DNA of 64,000 bases from Symbiodinium natans (lineage: Eukaryota; Sar; Dinophyceae; Suessiales; Symbiodiniaceae): the NCBI GenBank assembly GCA_905221605.1, contig CAJNDS010000112.1:1-64000 (forward strand), given 5' to 3'. The position numbers and the translations under genes were made by a program. Below the pieces are notes generated by a model, which was given only the letters and a program-made list of their open reading frames with translations, had not been told where the DNA came from and did not search any database. Positions 51,028-61,692 of the stretch are shown here, piece after piece (positions within the stretch are counted from its first letter, which is position 1; every line of letters starts with the position of its first letter).

Positions 51028-51112
51028 CCTTCCGCCACAAGCAGAGCGCGTCCTGGTCTCCGTCGACGAGCCAGCGGCTTCCATCCGAGTCAAGCCAAAT
51101 TCCTTCCCAAAG
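51028..51112 (-). CDS. internal exon, unknown protein
   Basis: Acceptor GAACCCAAG, 28 codons LWEGIWLDSDGSRWLVDGDQ then DALCLWRK, donor GTTCCAG. Confidence 0.55.
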
Positions 51113-51813
51113 CTTGGGTTCTCGCTCTGTGGTCACTTCTTGCAACTCTTAGAACTTCACTAGAACTTCACTAGATTCACTAGACTCAGCCAGAGTCACT
51201 AGATTCGGAGTGATCAGGGCTCCTAAGATTGCAGGGTTCGAGGCGTTGGGTAAGGCATTTCGGGGAATCAAACGGAATGGAAAGGTCCTTTCTCGCCAGG
51301 GCTGCGGTTGGGTTCAAGTTTCGAGGATGGGCGCCAGTCGACCCGGGGAGCCGCAGTTCGGTGTTTTGCTGCTCCTCATTCTAACTGAACACCCTTATTT
51401 TGCGAGAAGACCGGTCTGCGACAAGTATGCTCCCCCTCCCCGTCCTTCCCCATCCTTCCCCATCCCCGTCCGCCCCATCCCCATCCGCCCCATCCTCCCG
51501 ACTCTCCCCACACGTGTTCGGCCGGTACGGGTCGCATGGCAGAGGTCGCTGGTTGCTGATTCGCAGTTTCTGATTCACGCTGGTTCGAGGGTGGGCTCCA
51601 AGGCTTTGTGATGCGCGCCGCAGGGATCATCTGAGGGTCATTCGTGTGGGATCCTTAATCTGTGCATCTGGAGCCCGTCGACGCTTCTACGCCCGAATGC
51701 TTTTCTTCGGGCTCCACAGATAGGTCCTCAAAGCAAAGCTTGTCGTGAACTCTCACGCATGAACCACACTTTGATGTGATGAACATCTCGCGGCTTCTCA
51801 GGCAAGTTGCCTG

Positions 51814-52045
51814 GGATGGCCCTTAAAACTAGCTGAAAGCTTTCCTAAGCATGGTCCTCTTAAACCCAGTAAGGAAAATGCAAAATGTCCCAAAGGCCTA
51901 CTCTTAGGGTAGTTACATGGTCCCTTAGTATGGGCCCTGGAAAGGGGCCCCTGAAAGTCTTACATTCCCCAAACAATTCAAGGGGGGCCCATACTTGAGA
52001 ACCTTTAATGGAGGTAAGGGACCATATTAAGGGCCCCCAATATAG
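51814..52045 (+). mobile_element. composite of dispersed repeats E and D
   Basis: 51814-51915 matches 9983-10084; 51906-52045 matches MITE D at 21147-21271 in reverse. Confidence 0.65.
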
Positions 52046-52094
52046 ATCCCCAACAAGTAGGATCCCCATATGGCTGTGTGCCTAAACCCCCGGT

Positions 52095-52720
52095 TGTCGC
52101 GGCCCGCGCCCGCGCCCACCTGTTACAGACCTCTGTAACGCCCGGCTTGTTACAGACCTCTGTCGCGCGCACGTTCGTATCATGTTTATTATATTATATT
52201 ATATATATATATATATACATATACATGCACTACAAACGGGTCTCAGGGCGCATTGGGGTAGGACGATAATGCGTCTATTTGGGGCGCATTGCTTACGCAG
52301 ATGTCGCAATAGACTGTGTTTGGTCTGTCGCGGGTATGTAACGCACTTGTAACGGGGTATGTCGCGCGCCGGGAGGCATGAACACTGATTTTCGGGAATT
52401 TCGGGTTTCAGGCTTCGGGGGTGTTTTGCCTGAAGCCTAGAGAGTCCCCCTGTTGAGGACTGAGTGGGGTTGGCCGCGACAAGCAAGACCTGGAACCCTC
52501 ACAGCTTCTTGAAATTCACGAACACTTACCCCCCGATAAGCAAGCCTTTAAGAGTTTAAGGGGTTTCAAATTCAGGGATACATATATTTGCTTCTTGAAC
52601 GAACACTTACCCCCCGATAAGCAAGACTTGGAACCTGCAGACAACAACAAACAGGTCTGTCGCAAAACCCCGGCCATTGATACATACCCTCTGTAACGGA
52701 GTATGTCGCGTGTGTGGGCC
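52095..52720. repeat. cluster of TGTAACG/TGTCGCG words and a tandem duplication
   Basis: GTTACAGACCTCTGT occurs twice (about 52120 and 52149). TGTAACG and TGTCGC words recur to 52720, with a (TA) run near 52195. CGAACACTTACCCCCCGATA followed by AGCAAG is duplicated at 52519 and 52599. Confidence 0.7.
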
Positions 52721-52943
52721 GCGGCCCTGTTACAAGCAATTCATATTGACACGCGGCCATATTCTCAGGACCCCAAAGAAGGCAGCCCTAATTTCGGAAA
52801 CCCTGACCCTAAACCCCCAACCCTAAACCCACCGTGGAAGATCCCCTCTTTGGCCCAGGACCTTGCATCAGGCGCAGCTCCCGGCTGAGGTAGCAGCTCG
52901 TGGGGCCTCTCCCACCCGAGGGGTTCTACGAGAAGGCTTCGGA

Positions 52944-53147
52944 GGGTTTAGGGTTTAGGGTTTAGGGTTTAGGGTTTAGGGTTTAGGGTTTAGGGTTTAG
53001 GGTTTAGGGTTTAGGGTTTAGGGTTTAGGGTTTAGGGTTTAGGGGGTTGGGGGTTTAGGGTTTAGGGTTTAGGGTTTAGGGTTTAGGGTTTAGGGTTTAG
53101 GGTTCAGGGTTTAGGGTTTAGGGTTTAGGGTTTAGGGTTTAGGGTTC
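52944..53147 (+). repeat. long TTTAGGG array
   Basis: About 29 units with one GGGGTTGGGGG interruption. Confidence 0.98.
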
Positions 53148-53188
53148 CCGAATGAACGAATAAGGATTCGGAGGACTAGGAACGTGGT

Positions 53189-53493
53189 TTGAGGTCCACA
53201 TCGGCTGCTGAAAGAGCCCAAAACGCCGCTGATCTCATCAACCTGCACTCGACCCCAGCTTCCCCCAAGCCTGACCCCAAAGCCCCGAGGCCTATGGTGA
53301 GGCAGTCGTCCAGGCGCGCTGCGCTCTCCGAACCGGGCGCAGGCGTTGACATGGCCTGCTCGATCCTGAGGAAAGCAGGCTTCTTCCGAGCGTGAAAAGC
53401 AGTGGATGCTTCCACTCTCGGTCGAAGCCTACACGGGTTTCGGGCTGCTTGATGCTGAGAATCGCACTCGAGGGTAAAGGCTCGGGATTGCAT
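53189..53493. CDS. probable coding region, strand unresolved
   Basis: Plus frame: STSAAERAQNAADLINLHST ... VDMACSILRKAGFFRA with a TGA. Minus frame: FLRIEQAMSTPAPGSESAAR ... CLTIGLGALGSGLGEAGVEC. Both lack low complexity; only one can be real. Confidence 0.4.
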
Positions 53494-53597
53494 TAAGTGC
53501 TCAAAAGTGGTTCAGATTTCTGGGTTTGAGTCTTTTTTGACCTGAAGTTGAGCTGGATGAAGCCTCATCAATTTCCAAGACGCATGAGAGCCTGGAC

Positions 53598-54440
53598 TTG
53601 CTAAGGTACATTTCGGCTGAGGACATTTCGAAATGTTCATGCTCCCTCACTCACTTGGGTTTTAGTGCAGGCCATCAGCCAGCCACACTCTTTCTGAACC
53701 TGGCCTTTAGCTCAAGGCCTGTAGGAGCCCACAATGCGGAGGAGCGTCTCTGTTCGACGGGCGTAGTAGGCCTTAGTGCATCCATGGTGGGGGCCCGAAC
53801 TATAGATTGCCGGGGTCGCGACGCAAGTCAGACATGTCCCGAATGCGTGCAAGAACTTTGCTGCGTGACCCAAACTTCGCGACCCAAACAACTCAGCCCA
53901 TAGCCTCGACCTCAACCCCCGTAATGTCTGCCAACATGCGCGGTAGGCATCAAGGTTGACGGACCGCTTGGCCTTGACAACCTGTCCGGGTCTTTCCCCT
54001 TGGGTGTGCCTGTCGAAACTCTCAGAACATGCCAAAACCCTAAACGTGGATCCTCTGCGCATGCTGAAGTTGTAGTTGCCCGAAAAAGTAGCTGCAGCTC
54101 ACTCCATGAGCCCACATATCCCTTAAACTCAGAAACCGAAGACGTCTTCAATACTTCTGTGGCGAAACCGAAATCCTTGCAACCCGTTCCCGCCTTGAGC
54201 CGCGTCCTTAGGAAACAGGGCCGCTACTCAACTAACTCTCATTTGTAGGATTTTCAGGTGCAGATGAGTCCAAGGGCTTCCGAGACTTCACGTAGTAGTA
54301 GGTGTAGTGACAACAAAATCTTTGTAAACTTGCCTGTGGCAGCATGCAGCAGCATAACCCTCAAAACTGCTCATGCAATTGAGGAATTTAGGCCTCTAAG
54401 TAGACCCACAACTGACACGCATGACAATATTTGTCAGTAA
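53598..54440. other. unassigned stretch with several open frames
   Basis: The minus frame near 53830-53990 (NLDAYRACWQTLRGLRSRLW) is the most protein-like; borders unknown. Confidence 0.3.
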
Positions 54441-54550
54441 GTACCCAAGCCTCTGATTGACCATGAAACGATTTGCCGGATCCCCTCGTCCATGTATTTC
54501 TAGAGCCCCGAACCGGAAAACCAACCCTCAACTTGCAAGCAGGATATCTT

Positions 54551-54624
54551 AAACCCTACACCCTAAACCCTAAACCCTAAACCCTAAACCCTAAACCCTA
54601 AACCCTAAACCCTAAACCCTAAAC
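54551..54624 (-). repeat. CCCTAAA array
   Basis: Eleven units starting at the donor of the next exon in sense. Confidence 0.95.
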
Positions 54625-54704
54625 CCTAGTCTCCGAAGCCCATGCCATGGCCCCGAGAACTGAGGGCCGGGCGGCAACTTTCCCTGACGATCCCGGGTAA
54701 TTAC
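54625..54704 (-). CDS. internal exon, unknown protein
   Basis: Acceptor TTGGCCTTCGCAG, 26 codons NYPGSSGKVAARPSVLGAMA then WASETR, donor GTTTAGGG given by the array. Confidence 0.6.
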
Positions 54705-54748
54705 CTGCGAAGGCCAATGGAATTCTCACAGCTTCGTCGTTGTAGCGG

Positions 54749-54833
54749 GTTTAGGGTTTAGGGTTTAGGGTCTAGGGTCTAGGGTCTAGGGTCTAGGGTT
54801 TAGGGTTCAGGTTTTAGGGTTTAGGGCTTAGTG
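54749..54833 (+). repeat. TTTAGGG array with TCTAGGG units
   Basis: Twelve units. Confidence 0.95.
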
Positions 54834-54852
54834 TAGGGGGTTTGTTAAGTCC

Positions 54853-55056
54853 ATGTTTCAAATGTTCATCCGTCTTTTTCGGACATCAATCGTGCCGCCG
54901 ATTGATTTGCTTCAACCGCAAGCTGGATTGCAAACGATGCAAGCTGAGGTCATTTTTTCCTATGCACCTGACCCTCCCGCGCGGGGCCTGCCGGGTGGTG
55001 AGGTCGAAGAGAGCCTCTCAAAAAACGGTTGCAGGGGTGATGAGACCGAAGCGGTA
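54853..55056 (+). CDS. possible coding region
   Basis: FIRLFRTSIVPPIDLLQPQA then GLQTMQAEVIFSYAPDPPA in one plus frame, lying between inverted arrays; no splice evidence. Confidence 0.3.
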
Positions 55057-55127
55057 CCCTAAACCCTAAACCCTAAACCCTAAACCCTAAGCCCTAAACC
55101 CTAAACCCTAAACCCTAAACCCTAAAC
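55057..55127 (-). repeat. CCCTAAA array
   Basis: Ten units. Confidence 0.95.
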
Positions 55128-55237
55128 AATCAGGATTCATTCAGGGTGCGTCAACCCAAGTCTTGTGACACCGGGGGGGCGGCTCAAGACCAATGGCTTC
55201 AGTGGTTCCCGGGTTCAAAGGATCCTCAAGTAGGTAC

Positions 55238-55292
55238 CTCGGCGAAACGGCGCCCTGCTGGCCAGCAGTACTGGTAGTCGCGGTAGCTAGGG
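55238..55292 (-). CDS. internal exon, unknown protein
   Basis: Acceptor CTCAGTCACAG, PSYRDYQYCWPAGRRFAE, donor GTACCT. Phase 2 in and 0 out. Confidence 0.55.
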
Positions 55293-55375
55293 CTGTGACT
55301 GAGCTGTTCAGGGACTACGAAGATGCAAATCCCACCAGAAAACGCCCCTTGAACCCGTCATGGCACAGAGCTGGA

Positions 55376-55462
55376 CCCTAAACCCTAAACCCTGAACCCT
55401 GAACCCTAAACCCTAAGCCCTAAACCCTAAACCCTAAACCCTAAACCCTACTAAACCCTAAC
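55376..55462 (-). repeat. CCCTAAA array
   Basis: Twelve units; in sense begins GTTAGGG at the next donor. Confidence 0.95.
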
Positions 55463-55514
55463 CGGGAGCGCCTGCAGTGCGCGGATGAACTTCGGTGACT
55501 CGAGCTCCCTCTTC
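55463..55514 (-). CDS. internal exon, unknown protein
   Basis: Acceptor GTGGGCCCAG, KRELESPKFIRALQALP, donor GTTAGGGTTTAG. Confidence 0.5.
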
Positions 55515-56039
55515 CTGGGCCCACGTCTCGGGTGTTCGGGTCTGGGATGACTTGTGCGGGGTTCCGCATATGAACGTTGAATCCCCCCCCCCCCTCCCAC
55601 AGCACTTTGTTCGACCAGCTCTAAGCACCAAAGCAGCCATGACTGCCCAGACCCCTCGACCCAAAACGCAGCCTTCTCGCCGCCTTTTCCTGCAGTTTGC
55701 AAGGTGTTGCTCCATCAAGCAAGGCAGATTGATCCCTGGCTAGCACCCCAACTTACTATCCTTAAATCTCGCAAGCCCTAAGCTCCTAAACCCTCAACTG
55801 AACCGAAACCTCTCCCAGTATCCTAAAGAAAACCCATAGCCCTTCCAAACCCGAAATTTGAAAATCGCACCCTGAGCCGACCCCACTTGAGTCCAGTGGC
55901 GACCTCGGGTCGAGACTCCCAACCTGGCAGAAAACTGATGATCCAGGCTGAGGGCATGTCTTCTCCAGGGGGTTAGGAGTTTAGGGTTCAGGAGTTCGGG
56001 GTTGGGGTTTGCGGCTTAGGGGTTGGGACCCTAGGATTA

Positions 56040-56040
<1 letters not shown>

Positions 56041-56070
<30 letters not shown>
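56041..56070. repeat. 30-nt G run
   Basis: Uninterrupted G homopolymer next to degenerate telomere units at 55979-56026. Confidence 0.95.
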
Positions 56071-56367
56071 TGTCAGGCTGCAGCTCAGATGAAACCGTTC
56101 AACTGGAAGACCCTTGATCCACAATCCAAGATGTACCCAAAACCGGAGCTCCCTGAAAAAAAACAACGACGTATTCGGCTACACTGATTTAAAAAATGCC
56201 TAACTACTCAGATACCAAACAAGGCTACTGAAACTCTGAATCTTGTGGACTTGGTTGTAGATGCAAATGTGGGCATGGCATGTTAAGTTTCAGTGATGCC
56301 CAGTCCATGCTGCAACTTGCTTCCCAGGTTTTGTATCTCCTACGGTGGATCAGGATCTCGTCTGGGG

Positions 56368-56468
56368 CTTAGGGTTTATAGGGTTTAGGGTTTAGGGCTT
56401 ACGCCAGCGATTGATTGTGAGGGGAGTCCGGCGCTTAGGGCTTAGGGTTTAGGGTTTAGGGTTTGGGG
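56368..56468 (+). repeat. two short TTTAGGG arrays
   Basis: 56368-56400 and 56434-56468, separated by 33 nt. Confidence 0.85.
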
Positions 56469-56474
56469 TTGATC

Positions 56475-56543
56475 TCAGTAGGAGATGTTCCGTCCGGATG
56501 CCTGCTTGCTGCGCATAACCGACAGCTGCTGCTGCATCCAAGC
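56475..56543 (-). CDS. 3' terminal exon, unknown protein
   Basis: After CGAATGGAG the frame reads AWMQQQLSVMRSKQASGRNI then SY and a TGA. 69 nt, phase 0 in. Confidence 0.5.
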   Translation of the reverse strand, partial: AWMQQQLSVMRSKQASGRNISY

Positions 56544-56556
56544 CTCCATTCGAGGG

Positions 56557-56640
56557 GTTCAGGGTTCAGGGTTCAGGGTTCAGGGTTCAGGGTTCAGGGT
56601 TCAGGGTTCAGGGTTTAGGGTTTAGGGTTCAGGGTGGTTC
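56557..56640 (+). repeat. TTCAGGG variant array
   Basis: Twelve units, ten of them TTCAGGG. Confidence 0.95.
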
Positions 56641-56645
56641 AGGAT

Positions 56646-56753
56646 CCTACTAATTGCTTAAGAACCCCAAAAAATAAAGGATGTTCTTCCTTACTAAGAG
56701 TAATGTAGGGATTATTACGTTTTATTCTTTTGGGGTTCTTCAGCAAACAGTAG
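56646..56753. mobile_element. MITE family A, copy 4
   Basis: CTACTAATTGCTTAAGAACC to GGGGTTCTTCAGCAAACAGT. AGGATC flanks both sides (56641-56646 and 56752-56757), a possible target duplication. Confidence 0.85.
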
Positions 56754-56901
56754 GATCGATGGTTGGACTGCAGTGGGCTTAGGGCGTGCGGGGGTGACTA
56801 GGTCGGGTGAACGCCCAATTGGGTAGGCGTGCACATACAGCATTTTGAGGGTGGGACCTACCCGTGGTTGACGCGATAATCATGTATGTGGGCCTGAGTT
56901 A

Positions 56902-56989
56902 AGCCCTAAACCCCGAACCCCAAACCCCAAAACCCCAAAACCCCAAACCCCAAACCCCAAGCCCCAAACCCCAAACCCCAAACCCTAAC
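56902..56989 (-). repeat. CCCCAAA variant array
   Basis: Twelve units; in sense begins GTTAGGG at the donor of the next exon. Confidence 0.95.
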
Positions 56990-57047
56990 CTTTTGGCCTG
57001 GCCTCGCCGAAATGGTCCAAGCCGTCACCAAGAAGCTCCCGGGCTGC
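56990..57047 (-). CDS. internal exon, unknown protein
   Basis: Acceptor ACACTGCTCAG, AARELLGDGLDHFGEARPK, donor GTTAGGG. A plus frame (LAEMVQAVTKKLPGCLSSVG) is also open but has no AG acceptor. Confidence 0.5.
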
Positions 57048-57097
57048 CTGAGCAGTGTGGGAGTGTTAGTCGGAGAGCGTTTGGCCCAAAAGGGTTG

Positions 57098-57190
57098 AGG
57101 GTTGAGGGTTTTGGGTTGAGGGTTTGGGGCCTTAGGGCCTTAGGGTATTAGGGCCTTAGGGCCTTACGGCCTTGGGGCCTTAGGGTTTAG
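57098..57190 (+). repeat. degenerate GTTGAGGG/CCTTAGGG array
   Basis: GTTGAGGG units, then seven GCCTTAGG units. Confidence 0.9.
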
Positions 57191-58601
57191 TTGTGATGCC
57201 AAGCAAGTTCCCAGTTACGTGCGCAGAGGCTCTTGTCATGATGGCTACTGTTGAACTAATTCGCGATGTTGCTGTTGCTCACCTAACTATGACAACTAAG
57301 CCTGCATGTGCAACACCAGGCTGACATCCGCAGCTTAGTTCGGAGTTTCTATGTCAATCTTTGACGGCTGTGAAGATCCCGAAACCCGTCTTTAAAAAAT
57401 TTTGGCGAGGGTTCAGAGCTTGGGGTTCCCTAGCGGGGCCTCTGTCAGCAACAGCTGGCGCGACTCGTCGAAGAGCTTCTGCCGATACCTCGGCTATTTG
57501 ATGGTTACTCTTGAACCCTCATCTCTGAACCAACTAACAAAATCCTGAAATCTAGATGTCCAAGGTGTGGCGTTAAGTGGTTTGGGAGACGTGGAGAATG
57601 TCAGAGTTCAGACGACCTTCGAATGAAGACGACAGCAGAAACGTCCTACAAGCTAGGTGACATGGTGTCCCGTAGTACATGCAACTCGTCAAAAACGCTT
57701 CAAGAAGCTCTGCTCGTGGCTTCAACCAGTCATCGTGCTTCATCATTCTTCCTCACGTCCTACCCGGTCCTACCCCCCCCCCCCCCCGCCCCCATGCCAA
57801 GATCAACGCCCAGCAGATGGCAGCATCTTGCTACAACCACGAGTGTTGAATCCTTGCCCCTGGCACTCCAAGCGGAATTCTCAACCCGCTGTTTGGTCCT
57901 GTTGGCCCCGAGGCACATCTCCCGAGCCAGCTGCAGCAGCTGTGCACAGCTACGGGCCGGGATCGTCGGAGAGGGGCCACCACCTGCAGGTATGTCTTCA
58001 TGCCTGGCTGGAGTAGCCAGCGTACTCTAGAATTCGCCTTGGCCCATTCGAGCAATGGCACATGAACCATGAATCCTTCCCGACCCTCACACCTCGTGGG
58101 CCGATCCCATATACGAGGCCCCCCCCCCCCCGCATTTGCAAACACAGGACCGCATTACGGGTTTGGACAGGATTCGTCTGTTTCAAGCGAAACCTGGCGG
58201 GGGGTGATGGGGGTAGGGTACCTCCAAGCCCTAAGCCCGAATTCAAAACCGCGAAAACCCCCCAAGTCTGCCATGGAGGTCCTAAAGACACCACCTGGCC
58301 TTCGGCAAAGCTGCGGTGCAGGGAAGACCAAAGTGGCCCAGGGTCTGTGCGGTGAGGTGTGTTTGGGTGAAGCGATGGAAGCCAACCCTTTGAGAATTTA
58401 TGGGGTCTTGGGGCTAAAGGCGGCTTCATGTGTTCACCTGGACCTGTTATTCTTGGTGGATGTGTTGCGGCCGAGACTTAGAAGGAAGAACATGCTGATT
58501 TTTGCAGGGTTCTAAAGAAACTACTAGGAAATGTGCGGAACTGTGGCTTGGCGAATGAGCTCTGCTGAGCGATGGATGGATAATCCTGAAAGAACCCTGG
58601 A
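57191..58601. other. unassigned stretch, possible exons
   Basis: Minus frame near 57985-58075 (MVHVPLLEWAKANSRVRWLL, then QPGMKTYLQ before GTGGTG) could be an exon. Other frames at 57620-58515 are unsupported. C runs at 57774 and 58118. Confidence 0.35.
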
Positions 58602-58734
58602 ACCCTAAACCCTAAACCCTGAACCCAAAACCCTGAGTTCGCCCTAAACCCTAAACCCTAAACCCAAAACCCTAAATCCTAAACCCAAAACCCTAAACCC
58701 TAAACCCTAAACCCTAAATCCTAAATCCTAAATC
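58602..58734 (-). repeat. degenerate CCCTAAA array
   Basis: CCCTAAA, CCCAAAA and TCCTAAA units. Confidence 0.9.
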
Positions 58735-58778
58735 CTAAATCGCGCACCGCGGCCAACCCCAGCCTGCCAAGACGAGGT
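58735..58778 (-). CDS. small internal exon
   Basis: Acceptor GACTCAGCAG, PRLGRLGLAAVRDL, possible GA donor. Confidence 0.4.
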
Positions 58779-58816
58779 CTGCTGAGTCCACACCTATTCG
58801 TCACAGGCCCCAAAAG

Positions 58817-58931
58817 GTTTAGGGCTTAGGGCTTAGGGCTTAGGGCTTAGGGCTTAGGGCTTAGGGCTTAGGGTTTAGGGTTTAGGGTTTAGGGTTTAGG
58901 GCTTAGAGTTTAGGGTTTAGGGTTTAGGGTT
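58817..58931 (+). repeat. GCTTAGGG/TTTAGGG array
   Basis: Sixteen units, first half GCTTAGG. Confidence 0.95.
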
Positions 58932-59060
58932 CCGACGTTTTTAGAAGGCTACAGTAGGAGGGTCTTATGGATAAAGCTGCTATCCGATTTCTCGCTGTTT
59001 GGTCCAAACTCGCAACGAGGAGAGAGGTCTTAAAGTCGCAACGAGTGCAACTGAAGCCAT

Positions 59061-59156
59061 GGTTCTAAGTAGGGAATGCGGGAACGAGGGCCCTATATAT
59101 ACCCTTTAAGGGAATATATTGTAGGGCCCTCATTCCCTCATTCCCTACTAAGAACC
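59061..59156. mobile_element. MITE family C, copy 2
   Basis: About 33-bp imperfect inverted ends (GGTTCTAAGTAGGGAATG and mirror). The 14-bp word CTGAAGCCATGGTT occurs at 59051 and at 59163 on either side. Confidence 0.8.
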
Positions 59157-59215
59157 AGCCAGCTGAAGCCATGGTTGAAACAGGCTAGCTGTCAGATTTG
59201 AATCAACCCTATTTA

Positions 59216-59343
59216 CTAGTGCTATTACTATTCCTATTACTATTACTGTTACTGTTATCATTACTATTATTATTACTATTACTATTACTATTACGATTAC
59301 TATTACGATTACGATTACTATTCCTATTACTATTACTATTATG
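59216..59343. repeat. ATTACT hexamer microsatellite
   Basis: About 20 ATTACT-like units with ATTCCT, GTTACT and ATTACG variants; creates IVIVIV frames. Confidence 0.95.
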
Positions 59344-59572
59344 AATATTGATTCTTTGTATACTACTACATGATTTCGATGCAAGCAAGTTCTCAGAAAT
59401 TCCTGACGTGCGAATGGCTCGGCAGTGCTCCGTGCCCTGTAACCTTATGAAGCCAACCGTAGGCAAAACTACAACAAGAACCTCTGCGTCGAAAAAACGC
59501 GCGTAAGAGTCCACAGACCCCACACCCGAAGCCCCACCCCTAGAGCACGCAGTCCAAACCAAAACCTCTTCC

Positions 59573-59670
59573 TGTACTCCCCTTAGAAACCTTACTAAAA
59601 AAAATATGTTTAATATCCTCTTGGGTTTTATATAGACGAAAACAAAAACTAATTCCCAAGGGGGATATAG
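59573..59670. mobile_element. MITE family B, copy 2
   Basis: GTACTCCCCTTAGAAACCTT to CCCAAGGGGGATATAG; matches 19026-19127. Confidence 0.75.
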
Positions 59671-60019
59671 CTTTGGGCCCAGCCACTGCGCGCGGGTGTG
59701 TTGGGCCGGCGCTGAAGCTCCCCCTCTGGCATGCCTCCATGATTGGGCGCTTTGGCTTCGGGAGCGCCAGGCGTCCCAAGTCCCCTACACACAAACACTC
59801 CAAAACGGTTGAGGGTTTGAGGGTTTCTGAAGCTTTCAAGTTTTTGTAGGGTTTTGGGAAATTTTGGGAATAAGAGGTCATAGAACTTTGAGAAAACCCC
59901 GGTCCCAGACTTCCGGACGGCAGAGTCCGCTCCGGCCTGGCCCCCCATCGAAGGCGCAAGGGCCGGAAAGGGTGCCTCGGGTCTTGGTCTCTGGCACCCA
60001 GATCTTCCAAAACCCCTTA
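59671..60019. other. unassigned stretch
   Basis: Minus frames are open across 59540-60010 but without splice or domain support. Confidence 0.3.
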
Positions 60020-60090
60020 AGGTTTGGGGGGTTTAGGGTTTAAGGTTTAGGGTTTAGGCGGTTTAGGGTTTAGGGTTTAGGGTTTAGGGT
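60020..60090 (+). repeat. TTTAGGG array
   Basis: Nine units. Confidence 0.9.
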
Positions 60091-60091
60091 T

Positions 60092-60165
60092 CCTTAATTA
60101 AGGAATCTACCCTAATTTATACTAAGGATCCTTCTTAGGAATTAGGGTATACACCTTAATTAAGG
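60092..60165. mobile_element. inverted-repeat element I
   Basis: CCTTAATTAAGGAATCTACC with CCTAAT inside, mirrored at the right end; nearly a complete palindrome of 74 bp. Confidence 0.75.
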
Positions 60166-60389
60166 GGTTTTGGAAGATCTGGGCATTCGGAACTTCAGGG
60201 CACGCGGGCCGGATCCAGTTACTGATAACATCACGCAGAACTCTCAAAACCTCCGGCGTGGCCGTTTCTTTGCCTTTGGGAAGGATGACATCCGCAGGGG
60301 CAAGGCTTCAGGGCTGTTGTTGAGAGGACTTGCGGCGTGCCGCCGGGGGGCTTGGCTTCAGCAATTCCCGTAGCGCATAGGACACCCCA

Positions 60390-60490
60390 CCTTTTGCCAA
60401 TGCTTCCTCAGCCGAACTCTTGGAAGCCGCCCTTTCGACTCAGGGGCCTCCGGCCCTCGAAACGACCAAGCTGCCCCCTAGCCTCGAACC
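60390..60490. CDS. possible exon, strand unresolved
   Basis: Plus: ANASSAELLEAALSTQGPPA then LETTKLPPSLEP, ending at a TAA lent by the telomere array. Minus: LGRFEGRRPLSRKGGFQEFG. Both plausible. Confidence 0.35.
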
Positions 60491-60554
60491 CTAAACCCTA
60501 AACCCTAAACCCTAAACCCTAAACCCTACACCCTAAACCCTAAACCCTAAACCC
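60488..60554 (-). repeat. CCCTAAA array
   Basis: Nine units followed by a C run. Confidence 0.95.
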
Positions 60555-60574
60555 CCCCCCCTCCCGGCCCCCCC

Positions 60575-61033
60575 TTGCTCACTCCGGCGTGCCTCGGAAC
60601 TCCACCTCCTCATGCGCCTCAGGCATCTCCTTGGCTGCAAGCTCCTGGCATCGTAGGAGGAGGTTTTTTTCTAGGATCTTGGGCTTCGGGTGTAGGCTTG
60701 AGGGTTCTGGGAATATACTTGCATAGCAGTGTTAAGATTAGTGAAGAGCATCTGCAGTATCTAAAGCAATCGCTCCGAGCTTTTGACACGTGGGTCCGGT
60801 TGCTTGGGGTCTGGGCATGCCTGGATCTTCGTGCAGCAGAACAAGTTGTGGCGTGTGAAGCCTGGCAAGTTGCCTCAAGGGCCTGCACCCCACCAAAGTA
60901 TGGCGGTTCCGGGCTCGGGTATGGAGTTCACACAGGGATGCAGGGAGAGTCCCTTGGTATGTGGTTAAGGGCTCTAATCTCAATCCCTCCAGCCCCTGGT
61001 ACACCTAAAGGAGTCTGGGCTTCAGGTCTGTGA
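60575..61033 (+). CDS. possible coding region with helical segment
   Basis: A 152-codon plus frame includes VKISEEHLQYLKQSLRAFDT and VWACLDLRAAEQVVACEAWQ. The head is Gly/Pro-rich. Probably one or two exons within this span; a minus frame is also open. Confidence 0.4.
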   Translation: MLTPACLGTPPPHAPQASPWLQAPGIVGGGFFLGSWASGVGLRVLGIYLHSSVKISEEHLQYLKQSLRAFDTWVRLLGVWACLDLRAAEQVVACEAWQVASRACTPPKYGGSGLGYGVHTGMQGESLGMWLRALISIPPAPGTPKGVWASGL

Positions 61034-61655
61034 GGCTCAGGGTTGTGCCAAAAAGCTTGGAAGGTTTCGGCCTGGGTGTATCTTGGCACTCCGTCGCTCC
61101 TTCTCCTCCTCCTTCTCCTCCTCCTTCGCCTCGACGTCCTTCTTGTCCTCGTCATCGGCCTCGGGCCTGGAAACCAGGGCCATGGGCACGTTTGGGGGCG
61201 GGGGCGTGGGGCTGCAAAGCAAGCGGCACAGCAGAGTGCCCTAGGCGGCCGTGACGGACCCTCTCTGAACTCCCCACGCCGCGCCCAGCCTGGACCCCGC
61301 CACTGGCTGCCAAAGGGCCTGGCCAGGCTTGTTTTAGGCTTTGCAGTTCGCTTGCCAGTTTGCCCGAAGGCGCCTATGAGGATCTCTGGGAGCTGTGCTG
61401 TAGCTGCGGGAACCTGCGATGTCCTTCCCTCAACTCACCAACCCCCTACCGTGACGTCACATCTCATCTGACATCCCCTGTCTGTGTGCGTGTCCCCCAC
61501 GTGTCTTGTGCGGTGTCGCATTTGTGGAGGGAGACATCATGACCGAGGGAGGGAGGGAGAGAGAATACGCTGAGTCTTTGTGAAATATGTGACGGGACTG
61601 GTGGTTCCCCGTCAAGCTCAGGGATGGAGACCTCACGGTTTCGGCTCCAGAGGCT

Positions 61656-61692
61656 TTAGTGTTTAGGGTTTAGGGTTTAGGGTTTAGGGTTG
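61656..61692 (+). repeat. short TTTAGGG array
   Basis: Five units. Confidence 0.9.

Noticed and set aside
55178-55192. Possible spliced-leader relict GGCTCAAG before an ATG
   Set aside because: An eight-base match is expected by chance, and the region is better explained by a minus-strand exon at 55238-55292.
59148-59562. IVIVIV and SNSNRN frames
   Set aside because: Translation of the ATTACT hexamer.
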